From Corylus avellana (taxonomy: Eukaryota; Streptophyta; Magnoliopsida; Fagales; Betulaceae): DNA of 64,000 nucleotides. The stretch is from positions 29,851,513-29,915,512 of the forward strand of contig NC_081545.1 of the NCBI RefSeq assembly GCF_901000735.1. Reading direction: 5' to 3'. Below, piece after piece: positions 35,501 to 46,403 of this stretch; position 1 is the first letter of the stretch; every line of letters begins with the position of its first letter. A model generated the notes under the pieces. It did no database searches. It was not told the origin of the DNA and was given only the letters and a program-made list of their open reading frames with translations. The translations under genes and the position numbers were made by a program.

Positions 35501-36779
35501 CATTTATCTATTACCAATTTAAAAATAATGGGTTGGTAAGAATTATTGAAAAGGGAAATGAAAAAGAAAGAAAAAGGGTTGGTAACAATACTGGCATATT
35601 AACTCAAAGCCTGAGTGACGTAGAGAGGTTGGACCACGTCAAGGATACACGAGCATCTTGTTTTCAGTTAGAATTTATTGTCAATCCATAACAAAAAAAT
35701 TAGTTTCATTCACACTATGGCACTGTATTAGGATTATTCAGTTCTATTTCTCAATTTGGAGGCAAGGGGTATAACTCAGCAGTAGCTGAACATGTGTACT
35801 ACTTAACGGCATAAAGCAAAACTGGTGATGCCATTCCCCTGACAATAATGCAGACAAGACAAGCACAAAATATCGACAAGGAAGGAATACACGGCAACTG
35901 GCTATTTATATCCAGTTGCCATTCCCCTGACAATAATGCAAACCAGACAAACACGAAATCGCGACAAGGAATACACGGCAACTGACTATTTATACCCAAC
36001 GATTGAGTGTCGCAATCTGTACAAAAAAAGGGTAATCGCCCATAAAATCTTCAACAGTATCATAATCCGGATGCTTTTGTGAGGCTCAACAGTGACGCAT
36101 ATATAATATTCCATTAAGTAAAGAAAAATAAAATTCTGAGGATATAACATACAATGCATTGGCATTTATCTATTACCAATTTAACAATAATGGGTTGGTA
36201 AGAATTACTGAAAAAGGAAATAAAAAATAAAGAAAAAGGCATGCATTTGTAATCATTTTCTGAAATACCATTTATTTTGAATTCTGTTCCATGGCTTGAG
36301 GATTATAAAACTCCAAGCAGGTTTCTTGTTATTTTCATTATAGCACATATTCAATAGAAAAATAAAAAATAAAAAAATAAAAATCCACGGCTCACATTTC
36401 ACATAAATCATAACCATGCTTGAAATAACCACTCAAATAGGCAAATCATTTCTAAGTCAAAATCAACACCAACATTGAACTAACTGAGATTACATTCATG
36501 AAGTACCATTAAGCTTAAAAAAATAAAAAACAGGACCAACAAACTCCACTTATCAACTGGATTAAGGCATGCAAGACTCCCGGCTCAGTCAATGTAATAG
36601 TTTCGTTTTTATCAGGAAAAAAAAAGACTCCAACTTTCTTTTTATCTGCAGACTGCAGCCAAACGGTAAATATAAAGAACAAAAGAAAAAACCAGCAATA
36701 CCTGAACTGTGTGAGATTGAATACTGAGAATTCGACCGGTCTCCGAGGGCAGAACCAAGGAAAGGATCGGAGGTGCCAT
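23561..36779 (-). CDS. SOS4: Pyridoxal kinase, SOS4 type
   Basis: Twelve exons join in frame to 927 nt (308 aa, against about 309 for Arabidopsis SOS4): 36779-36702, 32457-32364, 32221-32117, 31673-31590, 30706-30633, 30073-30009, 29190-29127, 26520-26455, 25935-25879, 25043-24999, 24898-24845, 23701-23561. The protein starts [16 protein letters not shown], then [42 protein letters not shown], and FTGTGDL with the catalytic Asp of the GTGD motif; it ends in [15 protein letters not shown]. It phosphorylates pyridoxal, pyridoxine and pyridoxamine in the cytosolic vitamin B6 salvage pathway. Intron 2 has a GC donor; all others are GT-AG. The usual LTG after FEAE reads LTC. No signal peptide is seen. 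Introns are unusually long (intron 1 is 4.2 kb) and repeat-laden. Confidence 0.95.
26885..27240. mobile_element. MITE-like inverted repeat in SOS4 intron 7
   Basis: The left end TAAGGCTTTGTTAGTTTCGA and the right end (reverse complement CTAAGGCTCCATTTGTTTCG) are imperfect inverted copies. Both continue into gaaaaatattttcc-rich sequence on opposite strands. No clean target duplication could be assigned. No coding content. Confidence 0.5.
32889..33112. repeat. Tandem duplication, 112-bp unit, in SOS4 intron 1
   Basis: The block starting atttggatttattgggat at 32889 repeats almost exactly at 33001 (period 112 bp). The copies differ by only a few bases, so this is a recent event. It is intronic. 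Confidence 0.9.
34169..36270. repeat. Tandem duplications in SOS4 intron 1, main period 512 bp
   Basis: A 512-bp unit beginning aaccaaagtgggagaatggg at 34169 is repeated at 34681 with few changes. Its last third (rggttggaccac... to caatttggrggcaagg) occurs a third time at 35613-35770. The following block (gctgaacatgtgtacta, tgatgccattcccctgac, ctggctatttat) at 35200-35600 recurs at 35775-36240 with an extra internal duplication of about 70 bp. Open frames inside repeat with the DNA and are not genes. Confidence 0.85.
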
Positions 36780-37017
36780 TTCAGAATTTCTCGAGCTCCT
36801 TGACCTTCAATTCCAATCAAAACAAAACGCCAAAAAGAACCTCAAAATTACTAGAAATAAACGGGAAAGAAAAATCAAAGACTAGAGGATTTTCTCGGGA
36901 AAGACTTTACCGTAAAATGTGACTTCTTCGGAAAATTCCCAACTGAGGACGGCCAATGAGTTGAGACCGCAATAACATAGAGGAGTCAGACTCGTTGAAG
37001 ATTTCGTTTCGTGGTGG

Positions 37018-37025
37018 TATTTATA
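37018..37025 (-). promoter_or_regulatory. TATA box of SOS4
   Basis: On the minus strand GTATAAATACC lies about 240 bp before the SOS4 ATG, consistent with a 5' leader of about 200 bases. Confidence 0.5.
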
Positions 37026-37859
37026 CTAGAAAGAAGAATCCGACGTGGATTTGTTCGATCCAAATTTCGGAACTGCCACTGGTAATGAGTTAGCGTCCAT
37101 TTACGGAAAGTGCAAGGGTAGTTTAGTCAACTCGTTGCATGTCTGAGTCGAATCTGAGTTACTACACTAACCACAAGGTCACGTGCCTTTGTGTAGACAC
37201 TAGACAGTAGACAGGCTCTATTGAAGGGTGAAAGTGGAAAATAAAAAAGCAAAATTCCCTACAATAAATATGAAAGAATTTATATAAAACTTATTTATCG
37301 GATTGTAAGTTTTACATAAACTCTCTCTTAATATACTGTTTAAATTACCAACAATATAAATATCTAATTGATGAAGATGCAAACATCTCTCACTCTCAAG
37401 AAAACTCCTTACCCAACTGGTTTCTTCCACTAAATCAATCCTCACTTGTGTTTCTGCTAAACGTTCTAGATATAACCCCATAGATATAACCCCTTCTATC
37501 TATGGGGTAAAACTAGTTCAACCGATAATCTTTATTTTTTCCAATTATCAATTTTCTTCATATAGGTAGCCTAGCTAGTTCAATACTTCAATTCATTCAA
37601 TTTTAGTGGAAGAAAATCAGACTAAATCTATTAATCAAAGGATATAAAAATTTTATGAATTGGGTCCTAGGAATTTATTTAATTCAGTCTCTAAACATAT
37701 TATATGTTCTTTCAATATGTGAGATTTTTTTTTTTTTTTCTATAACTCAACTAGTAAGAAATTTCTGTAATTGATCAAAACATAAAAACATCATGTACCA
37801 TTGAATTAAAATAAATAAATAAATCATGCACCATTGAGGGTGGTGGTGTAGTAGCATTA

Positions 37860-38135
37860 TGATAAATTACCAGTTATCTCAAAAGTTTTAGTTTATAGGA
37901 ATCGATAAATTTAGTCATTTAATCAATACTTTAATATTTCACAGTGTGGGCTCAAACTCTTTTTTATTAGGTGTAGTCAACACGTGAAATATTTAATTTT
38001 AATGGAGATGATTTGAAGGAGTCCAGGTTGTAATTCATGACATTTGGCTATGATACTATGTCAAATTACTAATTATCTCAAAAACTTAAACTTATAGAAA
38101 AAGTTAAATTTAATAATTTAATCAATACTTTAATA
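37860..38135 (-). mobile_element. TRIM retroelement with 77-bp terminal repeats
   Basis: Two direct repeats of exactly 77 bp (37860-37936 and 38059-38135) share ttatctcaaaa, aaatttaat/agt and tttaatcaatactttaata. Next to the inner edge of the right repeat the minus strand reads TAGTATCATAGCC, a decayed tRNA-Met primer-binding site (TGGTATCAGAGC). Terminal repeats under 100 bp, a primer-binding site and a 120-bp interior without a reading frame define a terminal-repeat retrotransposon in miniature. It lies between the divergent SOS4 and trihelix genes. Confidence 0.7.
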
Positions 38136-38556
38136 GACTAACTTTTAAGAGAATCGATGGGTGGAACCGTGGAAGGTCTTTGAGTCAAATTTCAAAATAG
38201 AAAGTGCTTTAGATTATTTTCATACAATAAGCTTAGGTGTTGCTAGTGTCTTCATTAGGCGAGCTGAGTGGACTATGACTTAACCAACTTGAAGGAGTGC
38301 CTATAATTTATCAAATTCTAAATATAGCTCTCAGGTAGAGAAACTACTATTGTGGCTCTCGCCCTTTTTATTAGGGAAAAAAAAAAAAAAAAAAATCATG
38401 TATAATGTATAACATAATTAAACTGAACTAGTCATCAAGAGACACATGGCAAGCAGTCAGAAAGCACCATTTATAACGCACCCATCTACCGGCCCGCCGT
38501 GAGAAAACAATCGACCATTCCCTACTCCGGTTCGCCTTCAAAACCCCAAACACCAT

Positions 38557-39774
38557 ATGAAGCGCAAGAAATGGTCGGAGATGGAAGAGCAGACCCTTCT
38601 GACCAAGTACTCGGAGCTCCGAAGCTCGGGAGCCTTGGCCAAGCTCAAGACCCGGGAGAAGAAATTCAAGCCCGTGGCGGACCACGTTAATGCGGTACAC
38701 CACCTCCAGGACCCAGCTAGCTTTCCATTCAAGTGGACCTGGCGGGACGTGTCCATCAAGGTCCAGAACATGCGCCACCAGTACCTGGGCGTGAAGCAGA
38801 AGATCCGGGTCTCCAAGGACGAGTTCAACTGGAAAGATGGGGAGAATCACTGGGTTAATTTCTTGAAGTACAAGGAGGTGTTTGGGGACGTGGAGCTCGA
38901 CGCCAAGGGAAAGAGGCTGTACGAGAATATTGATGTTTTTGGGGATTGTGGGGATTTGGGGTTTGGGATTGATTCAGAGGATTTGGAGGAAAAGGAGCAA
39001 GAAGATGAAGATGAAGATGAGGGTAAAGAAGATGAAGACGACGAAGAAAATGACTGTAGTGGTGGTGATGATGTCAATGGTGGCGGTGGTGATGGTGAGC
39101 AAATTGCGAGGAGTGATGGTGAGTTTGTAGGTGAGAGGGGAATTGGGGAAATGGGTTTTGCTCGGATGAAGAAACCGAAGAAGGGTTTGGGAGTAAATCG
39201 GAGATTGGAATTAATGGGTGCAAAAGTTTCGGAGTTGAGAGATGTGGTGGTGAAGAGGGAGGAGAGGAAAAGAGAGAGGGAGTTTCGGCGAGAGAAGGGC
39301 GAGGTAGAGAGGGAAGAAAAAAGGAAAGAGGCGCATTTGAGGTCCGTGAAGCGGCAATATGAAAGAAAAGAGTGGTTGGAGAATAGGGAATCGGAGTTGG
39401 AAGAGAGGGAGTTGATGTGGGCAAGGAGGGAATCTGAGAAGAGGTTGAGATTGGAAAGGGAATTCGGTGAAGAGCGGAGGAGAAGGATGATGATGGAGGA
39501 GGAGAGGGAAGAGGAGGAGATGGAGTGGAGGGAGAGGATGGTGGGGTTGCAGATTGAGCATGAGAAGCAAATGATGCAAATGCACGCCGAGGCGTGCCAG
39601 AACCAAATGCAGGTTCTCGGGGTGATGGCTCGGCTTGTTTGTCAGTTTTTTGGGTCGGCGAGTGATGGGTTGGGTGGTGCATTGGGAGCGTTGCCGCCTC
39701 AAGTTTTGCAGCATCCGGGGGGATTGGGCGATAACGGGAAGCCTGATGCCAATTCGCCTTCTGAATTCATGTAG
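38557..39774 (+). CDS. Trihelix/SANT-like DNA-binding protein with coiled coil
   Basis: A single exon encodes 405 aa; ATG is at 38557 and the stop TAG ends at 39774. Residues 1-120 form a Myb/SANT-like (trihelix-type) domain starting MKRKKWSEMEEQTLL. Its tryptophans are spaced in three helices (KKWSE, FKWTWRD, FNWKDGENHW), and it contains the conserved IKVQNMRHQYLGVKQKI. Residues about 140-180 are an acidic Glu/Asp run followed by a Gly-rich stretch. Residues about 225-355 are a long, highly charged Arg/Glu coiled coil. The tail is Gly/Pro-rich. A nuclear transcriptional regulator is expected from the family; the target is unknown. Start support: a candidate TATA (ttTATAAcg) lies at about 38470. 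GC content of the coding region is much higher than that of its surroundings. Confidence 0.85.
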   Translation: MKRKKWSEMEEQTLLTKYSELRSSGALAKLKTREKKFKPVADHVNAVHHLQDPASFPFKWTWRDVSIKVQNMRHQYLGVKQKIRVSKDEFNWKDGENHWVNFLKYKEVFGDVELDAKGKRLYENIDVFGDCGDLGFGIDSEDLEEKEQEDEDEDEGKEDEDDEENDCSGGDDVNGGGGDGEQIARSDGEFVGERGIGEMGFARMKKPKKGLGVNRRLELMGAKVSELRDVVVKREERKREREFRREKGEVEREEKRKEAHLRSVKRQYERKEWLENRESELEERELMWARRESEKRLRLEREFGEERRRRMMMEEEREEEEMEWRERMVGLQIEHEKQMMQMHAEACQNQMQVLGVMARLVCQFFGSASDGLGGALGALPPQVLQHPGGLGDNGKPDANSPSEFM

Positions 39775-40880
39775 ACTGTAATTCTAACCCTTTTTATATA
39801 TACCAATGTTGTAACTCTAGAGACATGTTCATTACTTGAATCTTTTTTTTTTAATGATATGTGGTATCTTTGTAATACGATAATTGGAATGAATAGATTT
39901 TTTTTCCCCCTACACCTTCTGTTTTTCAAAGGAGAATCTCAATCCAGTATATTGCAACTCTTGTTAGCTTTGTTTATGAATGACGAAATAGACTCTCAAG
40001 CTGCACTTCTTCTGGACCATTTGAACTTTTCTTTTTGTATATTATTTTAGTAGCTGAATTCTTGTTATATTAGTTCAAAACCTGGATAATGCTCAATGGA
40101 TGTGACTAGTACTAAATATGCTTGAGAGGGGAAATCAGTTTCCTTAATAAGCTGTATTGTAGTTTACTGCAATCATTGTTGTCTTTGGTGCTATCAATAG
40201 GAGTCGTTTCTTGATGCAAGTGGTAGCCAATGTTTTTATGGTACAAATGCGGAGCTTTGCTTCATGTTTTGATTTTTTGAGAAATGAGAAGATTGTAATT
40301 TTGTTCAAAATAAAGGAATATATGAAGTAACGAAGAAATAGGAAGAAACTAAGGTATCAGTTTAATGCCGCAGAAAGAGGCAGTATTCCACAGGGTAGAG
40401 CTTTTTTAATTTCCCAAATCATCCAAAAGGGGCAGGCAAAGAGTTATGCTTTTGGGGTTATTATTTGCATCAAGGTACAAGGCAAGAAACCCTTATCAAC
40501 TTTGGTTTTCCTTTTTCTGGTTTTGGTCCTTAGTTTATGCTCCCATTAGTTATTGTGGAAACCAGAGGAGAAAATGAAGATATTTAGTTTTTCTCGAGAA
40601 AGTATTAATCTTTTGAGAAATCTTTTGAAAACCAATTCGTTGAAGCGTCGAGTTCATTTGATAATGCCTTTTGGGGTTTGTTTTTTTGCTTTTTAGCAAA
40701 AAAACAAAAGTATTAATAAACAACTTCCAAATACAAATAACTCATAAAACACTCAAAACTACTTCACCTTTATATCACACCAGAATACTTTTTCAATCAA
40801 AAACCCTTTTTATCAAACGAACCCATTCATTGTATCAGGAAACTGGAAAATATAAAGTAATTTTTCTTCTTTACTTTATC

Positions 40881-40978
40881 ATGTAGCTCATTTGGCTAGT
40901 AACCACGTCTCATGAAGCGGAGGTTACTAGTTCGAATATCCCTTTCCTCTTAGGGTCAATTACTTATTAAAAAAAAAG
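40881..40978 (+). mobile_element. SINE, tRNA-derived
   Basis: A-box-like TAGCTCATTTGG and B-box-like TACTAGTTCGAATATCC lie about 45 bp apart, with a poly-A end at 40969-40977. The core (aaccacgtctcatgaagcgg) matches the SINE at 11581. It is too degenerate at the acceptor arm to be a tRNA gene. Confidence 0.65.
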
Positions 40979-43108
40979 TATGTATATGTCATTTTTGGAG
41001 GTCCTTCAAATGATGCTTTATATTTTTGTTTTTGTTTTTTTGTTTTTCCTGGCTTTTCAAATATAGATGAACATTATTTACTTTGTATTATGAACCCCTC
41101 CTGCTATACCTTGAAGCATTAAAGTCCTGACCGTCACATGCAAAAATCTTTCAGATAACACTTTTGATACATGGCAGATGGTATGGTGCATTATGATTCG
41201 GTGTTCATAGTTTAATGGATTTCTCTTTTTGCTTATTGATTTGATGTGGCTGAATGCAGATATGTGGATGCTTTTTGACAGTCAGCATCTAGAATTTTAT
41301 GGCTCTTTGATAGGTTAATAATGCATCTATTTTTTAGCTTCATCTTCATCTAGAATTTTATGGCTCTTTGGTAGATCAATAATGCATGTATTTTTTAACT
41401 TCATCTTAGGCACGTGTGTGTGCGGCGGGGACAGTTCGTTGATTCCTGAAGTGGTAATTTCCTCTCTAACTTCATTTTAAGCTGCTAAAATAGTCTTATT
41501 ATACTATTTTCAACCATCTTTCCGAGACATACACCAGAAATATCCTGATTGCTGTAAACCCACTTCAAAGATTACCACAACCAGCACCACATGGAGCTAC
41601 CATCTAAGAGGCCTCTATGAATTTTGAATTTGACCAAAGTGTGAGGTATAATGAATTTAGAACTTTGGAGGAACTTAGCCTGAATTTTTTTTTTTTTTTT
41701 TTTTGTGATGGTTTTTTATTTAATTTCTTGGCATAAGAGTTAAATTGGGCAGATGTATGTTGGCACATAAACATGTAAAAAGCATTTAAGAGATTTACAT
41801 GATAGTACAAAATTGAAAAGATTTTCTTTGTATGCAGACTGAGTGCCTTAGCACCATATTGCTTGGCCCAGGCATTATTGGGTTGCGTTTACGAGAAATT
41901 GGACCCTCGCAAGTTTGTGGTTTTAGTCTTGCAGATTTTACCTTTTATTGAAATTCCTACGGAACAGAACTTGCTCAAAGCTCCTTGCTTCAAAAGCATC
42001 CTAACTTGAATGGTAAGTAACACAAATATTTTTATACTTGCAAGGATTCTTCTTTTGTTATGATTTGTGACATCTCACATTTCCTTAGTAATATGCCCTT
42101 CATTTTTAATGCTTTTGCTCTCTAACCATATTAAGTTTTATCTTTTCTTTTATTGCTTTGGGTGGTTGGTGGACTATGAAAGATTTGAGGAAAAAAAAAG
42201 TTTTGGTTTTCTAAGTTACCAAAATTGTCTTCCATTATCTCCTTTATAACGGTTTACATGTATGAGTTATAACTAATTACAATTGCTAACAAGAGGCTAA
42301 GTTATACAACCATAACAAACTATATCAATCTATTAGTTAGTCTTTACATAACAGAAACACACTGACTATCCCTTTCCTTGTCTTGATCCTTTTGCTGCTC
42401 GTCCTTATCAACCTTATCTGACAACTGTGGTTGGCTCATATACTAGCCTAAGATTACATCTTCCGGTTCTTCAAATTGAGGATTGAAGGCATTTGATTGA
42501 TTTGTTTGTAAGTGTAGTTATCCTATGTCTTTTGTATTGGATAGTTTCCTGCATCCAAATTGTGAGTACTGAAGCTTATTTTCAATATTAAATTAGTTAT
42601 TACATGGCAAAATATTCTAAAAGATGAATGCGATTTCAGAGCTATCCTTCCGATGAGAATGAATGAACTTTTTTGTTAACTGATGCTTTTTTTTCTTCCT
42701 ATTGTATTTCTTGAATTAGGATATGACGCTTTTATTCAAAAAAACTTGCCTTCATTTATACCATCCGTCTTTTCATATATTTTTGTATGTTGATTGTTAA
42801 TGTCTAATTATATTTGTCCTCTGTAGTTATATAATGCTGCCATAGATCTGTTTATGACTTTTGAAATTTATGTACCTCCATATTGTTAAGAAATTAATGT
42901 AGATTATAAAATTGTTGCGGTATAGATCAAATATGCAACCCTTCCTTTATTCTTCAAGTTTTTGAATGCTGCTCATGCCCTTTGCTCAGGTGGCAAAAAG
43001 GTGGTATGGAGATGAATAGGTCTTGGTTTTGAATCTTGCCAATGATCTTTGAAGTAAATAGCATCTCCTTCGTCCTAAGAACAATGAAAATGTGGGGGTG
43101 GGGGTGGG

Positions 43109-43233
43109 GTTTAAGTCATAAGATTAATTTTGGTGTATGACTGTGAACCACGCCTCATGAAAGAAGGATCACTAGTTCGAATCCCTTCTTCCCCTTCCCT
43201 TGTGTGGACATGTCAAAAAAAATAAATAAATAA
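43109..43233 (+). mobile_element. SINE, tRNA-derived, third family member
   Basis: The block contains gaaccacgcctcatgaaag and CACTAGTTCGAATCCC, followed by a pyrimidine-rich part and an aaaaaaaataaataaataa tail, the same layout as the copies at 11581 and 40881. The 5' end is approximate. Confidence 0.6.
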
Positions 43234-45393
43234 TAACAACCAAGTCTAACGTTCAAATTTTACCAATTAAAAATAGGGAGAAAAAAAAAATCTGAAATGC
43301 ACATAAGTATGCTATGCTTTCAAAATAAATAGAATACCTCAAGGCTCAAGTTAATAAAAGTCTGCTTTCGGATATCCAAAGACAATTCCTAATGTCTTTT
43401 TGACAGGTATGCACGAGATTTTCATAACTAATACACATATCTGCATGTCTTATCCAAAGCCTCAAATCACTCGCATTAAGTTAAGCTTGGTCAAAGAATT
43501 TATTATGATTTTAAGATTATGGAATGATAGAACAGTTAGCCAAGAAGTGGAAAATCCTTTGATGGCAAGTTCCGCTAGACTCTTTTAAGTTTCTTATTTT
43601 ATATTGCTGAACAAATGAAGGGCTTATCTAGTTATCCTATACATTGTTTCAAACCATTCATGGAGAATTCCAAAGTTCCATGCTCCAACATAGGTTAGAA
43701 TTTTTATATTCCCATGACATTGAGGTTAACCTCTAGGCACTTTAGAAGAGGGAATCTATTTCTAGGAGGTTTATTTTATTTGAAAAAGGTTGGCGGGGGA
43801 TGGTGGGTCAACATTAGTGACTTCTTAAAAATTTATCACTTTGGACTTTCATAGTCTGATGTTGGCATCTATGCATTCCTTGGTGTATAAAGCTCGAACT
43901 AAATAACTGATGCTGAATTCCCTTCGTTACACATGGAGAAAGCTAATTGTCAAGAATCACTGTAAAATGATTAACAAATAGGTAGGAATCAAGCAAATCT
44001 ATAAGATTGTCATAATTGTTGCTGTTGTTTTTTGTTATTGAGTTGGTTAAAATTTTATCAACCAAGTAAGTCCCTGATAAGTTGGCATCTCACATTTAGA
44101 ACTAGTTGGATTTCCTGTAGCTACATTTTTAGGAGATGATATGTCGGAACCAAATCTTGATTCATTGCGAATTGGTCTGCATATTGGATGTTACATGTCC
44201 GACTTTGATTGATCTTTAGAGGCTTATCAAAAAAAATATTGGTTGTTACATGTAATTGTAGGAAAACTAAATGAACTGGGCAGGTAACCTAAGAATTCAA
44301 GGTCATTTCCAACTTCGGCTTTTTACAATTTGCTTTCCAGATTATGTGGCACAGGACAAAAGAAGAACAATTGCCCTCCTGCCTGCATATTGATCTTGAC
44401 CAATCAATCTAATGGAATATCCTTATCTATTTTACTAAAAATGGAATGAAATGATCTTGTTTTGTGTCTCAGTTCAAAAGAGATGTCTTGAGCAATTGGA
44501 GAAGCACTTTGATAAACAGATTTGATCTTCACCTTTTAATAAAACTTCTTATTACTTATCAAAAAAAAGATTTGATCTTCACCGACTCAATTAAGGTATT
44601 ACTCTTTGTTCTATTAGACAACAAAGATCGTACTTTTCACTTCGTTTAAATAAGAGTTGTACCCTTAAGGAACATTTGCTCGATGATGGTTTATCCAGCG
44701 TATAGCTCAGGGTCATCAACTGAAACTACAGATGCCTACTCATGTGCTGGCTGGTCCAGTTAAATCCAATTTGATCTGCCTTAGTCTATACCTATACGGG
44801 TAGTTTTATTCCAATTGGTTCAAGGTAAGCAGCTGAAGCTGCTGCTGGGGGTACCTATCCAACTGTCTCTGCCACTAGTGGAACTCTTCAGTCATATGTC
44901 CAACTGTCCAACCAGTAAACTGTCTGCCCTTCTGCTTCTGCAATTGGAAATAGGTTTGAGGTCAACTGTACAGTAATCGGTTTAAACTGCCTGGTCAACG
45001 TTCATCCCTTCTTTCCTTTTTTTTCTAGGAGCTAAAGTATGCAAGCTACCTAAGTAGTCTGTATACACTAGGTACTGTCTTCAAGTGAAACATAAATTCC
45101 ATGTTTAACGGAGTCTCACTGGCCAACAATGGAGTTTCGTAAAGTCTCACCACCAAAGGGAAGAGGAATCACACCTTAAAAAGATAAAATTTCATCTCAA
45201 TAGTTTAGTAAAACTAGAATAATTCTCAGTCGTTTATTTTGTTCATCAGGTACAAAGCATTATATAGGCTACCTACTTATTCTAGTAGAATTAGGATAAA
45301 AGACAATTGCTGACTAAAGGATAACATAGAGGATAAAATAGAATGATACAAGTCTAAAACAACTAGTGCTACTACGAAAACACCATTGTCTTG

Positions 45394-46395
45394 CAGGGCC
45401 GGCTGAATGCCTAGGCAATCAATGAAATAAGGCCCTAAATAAAAATAGTATAATTAAGTTTCCTTTTATAAATAAAAAATTAAAGCTCCAATTATGACAA
45501 AAAAAAGTTAGTCAATGCTCTTTAATTAAGGCCTCAATTATGGTAAAAAAACAATACTATGGTAAAAAACAATATTATGACAAAAATTTAGTTAGTGCTC
45601 TTTGATTAAGGCCCCAATTATGATAGTTACTAAACTCATAATTTCACGTAAACTTAACCACTATATTGGCTAAGTTTGTCCATTAAAATAGTTTTTAGAC
45701 TAAAGTAAATTTTGTTTTGTGCAAATTCAATTCTACATAAAAATAATTATATGTAACTTTTTAAATCACCATTTTTCTCATAAGGTTAAGATTTTGAAAA
45801 AAGTGGTGATTTAACATAGTATCAGAGCTAAAGGTCCTGAGATTGAACCTTGAGTCTGTCAATTCACCCCATTTGAATTAAATATTCTACGTGTTGGGCC
45901 TTACTCTTAAAAAAAAAAAAAAAATTGAGCCCACACGTGAGGGTACCATTTATCCCATAAGCTTAAGCTGATAGAAAAAAGGTAAATTTAATCACTTAAT
46001 CATTACTTTAACACTCACCCTCACGTGTGGGCTCGAACTCCCTTTTAATAGGTGAGGCCCAACACGTAGAATAATTAATTTAAATGAGGGTGAATTAACA
46101 GAGTCAATGTTTGAACTCAGAACTTTTGGCTCTGATACCACGCTAAATCACCACTTTTCCCATAAGCTACTTTTCCTATAAGCTAACTTATGAGAAAAGT
46201 GATGATTTAACATGGCTCAACACAAAATATGACATGTTGAAATTAAATGTCTCCTAATAGAGATGAATTTTGTAAGTCATTTGGAAAAAAAATTAAGGGC
46301 AAGAAGAATGATTTAAAATTAAACATTTAGATATAAAAAAATGGCTTTACGTAAGTTTGTCGCCTTAGGTTTTAAAATCTATTAAGCCAACCCTG
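45394..46395. mobile_element. Non-autonomous hAT element, 1.0 kb, perfect 8-bp TSD
   Basis: The termini are CAGGGCCGGCT and the inverted AGCCAACCCTG, each followed by a CCTAGGC/CGCCTTAGG sub-terminal motif. Flanks are TTGTCTTG at 45386-45393 and again at 46396-46403, a perfect 8-bp target duplication typical of hAT elements. No transposase frame. The interior (about 45780-46220) holds TRIM-like pieces with primer-binding-site-like AGTATCAGAGC (plus) and GCTCTGATACCA (minus) facing each other around an aagcttaagctgatag segment. Confidence 0.85.
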
Positions 46396-46403
46396 TTGTC
46401 TTG

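Larger units (their letters stand above)
39775..45393. other. Gene-poor intergenic region
   Basis: No convincing gene found. It starts with the probable 3' UTR of the trihelix gene and contains two SINE copies. Two near-repeats of 'tagaattttatggctctttg' lie at 41289 and 41350. Short open frames here show no family resemblance. A repeated motif 'agatttgatcttcacc' occurs at 44518 and 44568. Confidence 0.45.

Noticed and set aside
34287..35691. Repeated open frames of 66-75 codons as a gene family
   Set aside because: They repeat because the intronic DNA is tandemly duplicated; start and stop positions vary and no motif is present.
32881..36270. CRISPR-like array
   Set aside because: Repeats are long, few and adjacent without spacers, and the DNA is a plant intron.
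39074..39714. Long minus-strand open frames of 167 and 202 codons
   Set aside because: They lie antisense to the GA-rich coiled-coil region of the trihelix gene; their Pro/Ser/His-rich composition follows from that bias.
40881..40978. tRNA gene
   Set aside because: Only A- and B-box-like motifs are present; no acceptor stem pairs and there is a poly-A end, so it is a SINE.
45780..46220. Intact LTR retrotransposon
   Set aside because: Primer-site-like motifs face each other and no matching direct terminal repeats or gag-pol frame are present.
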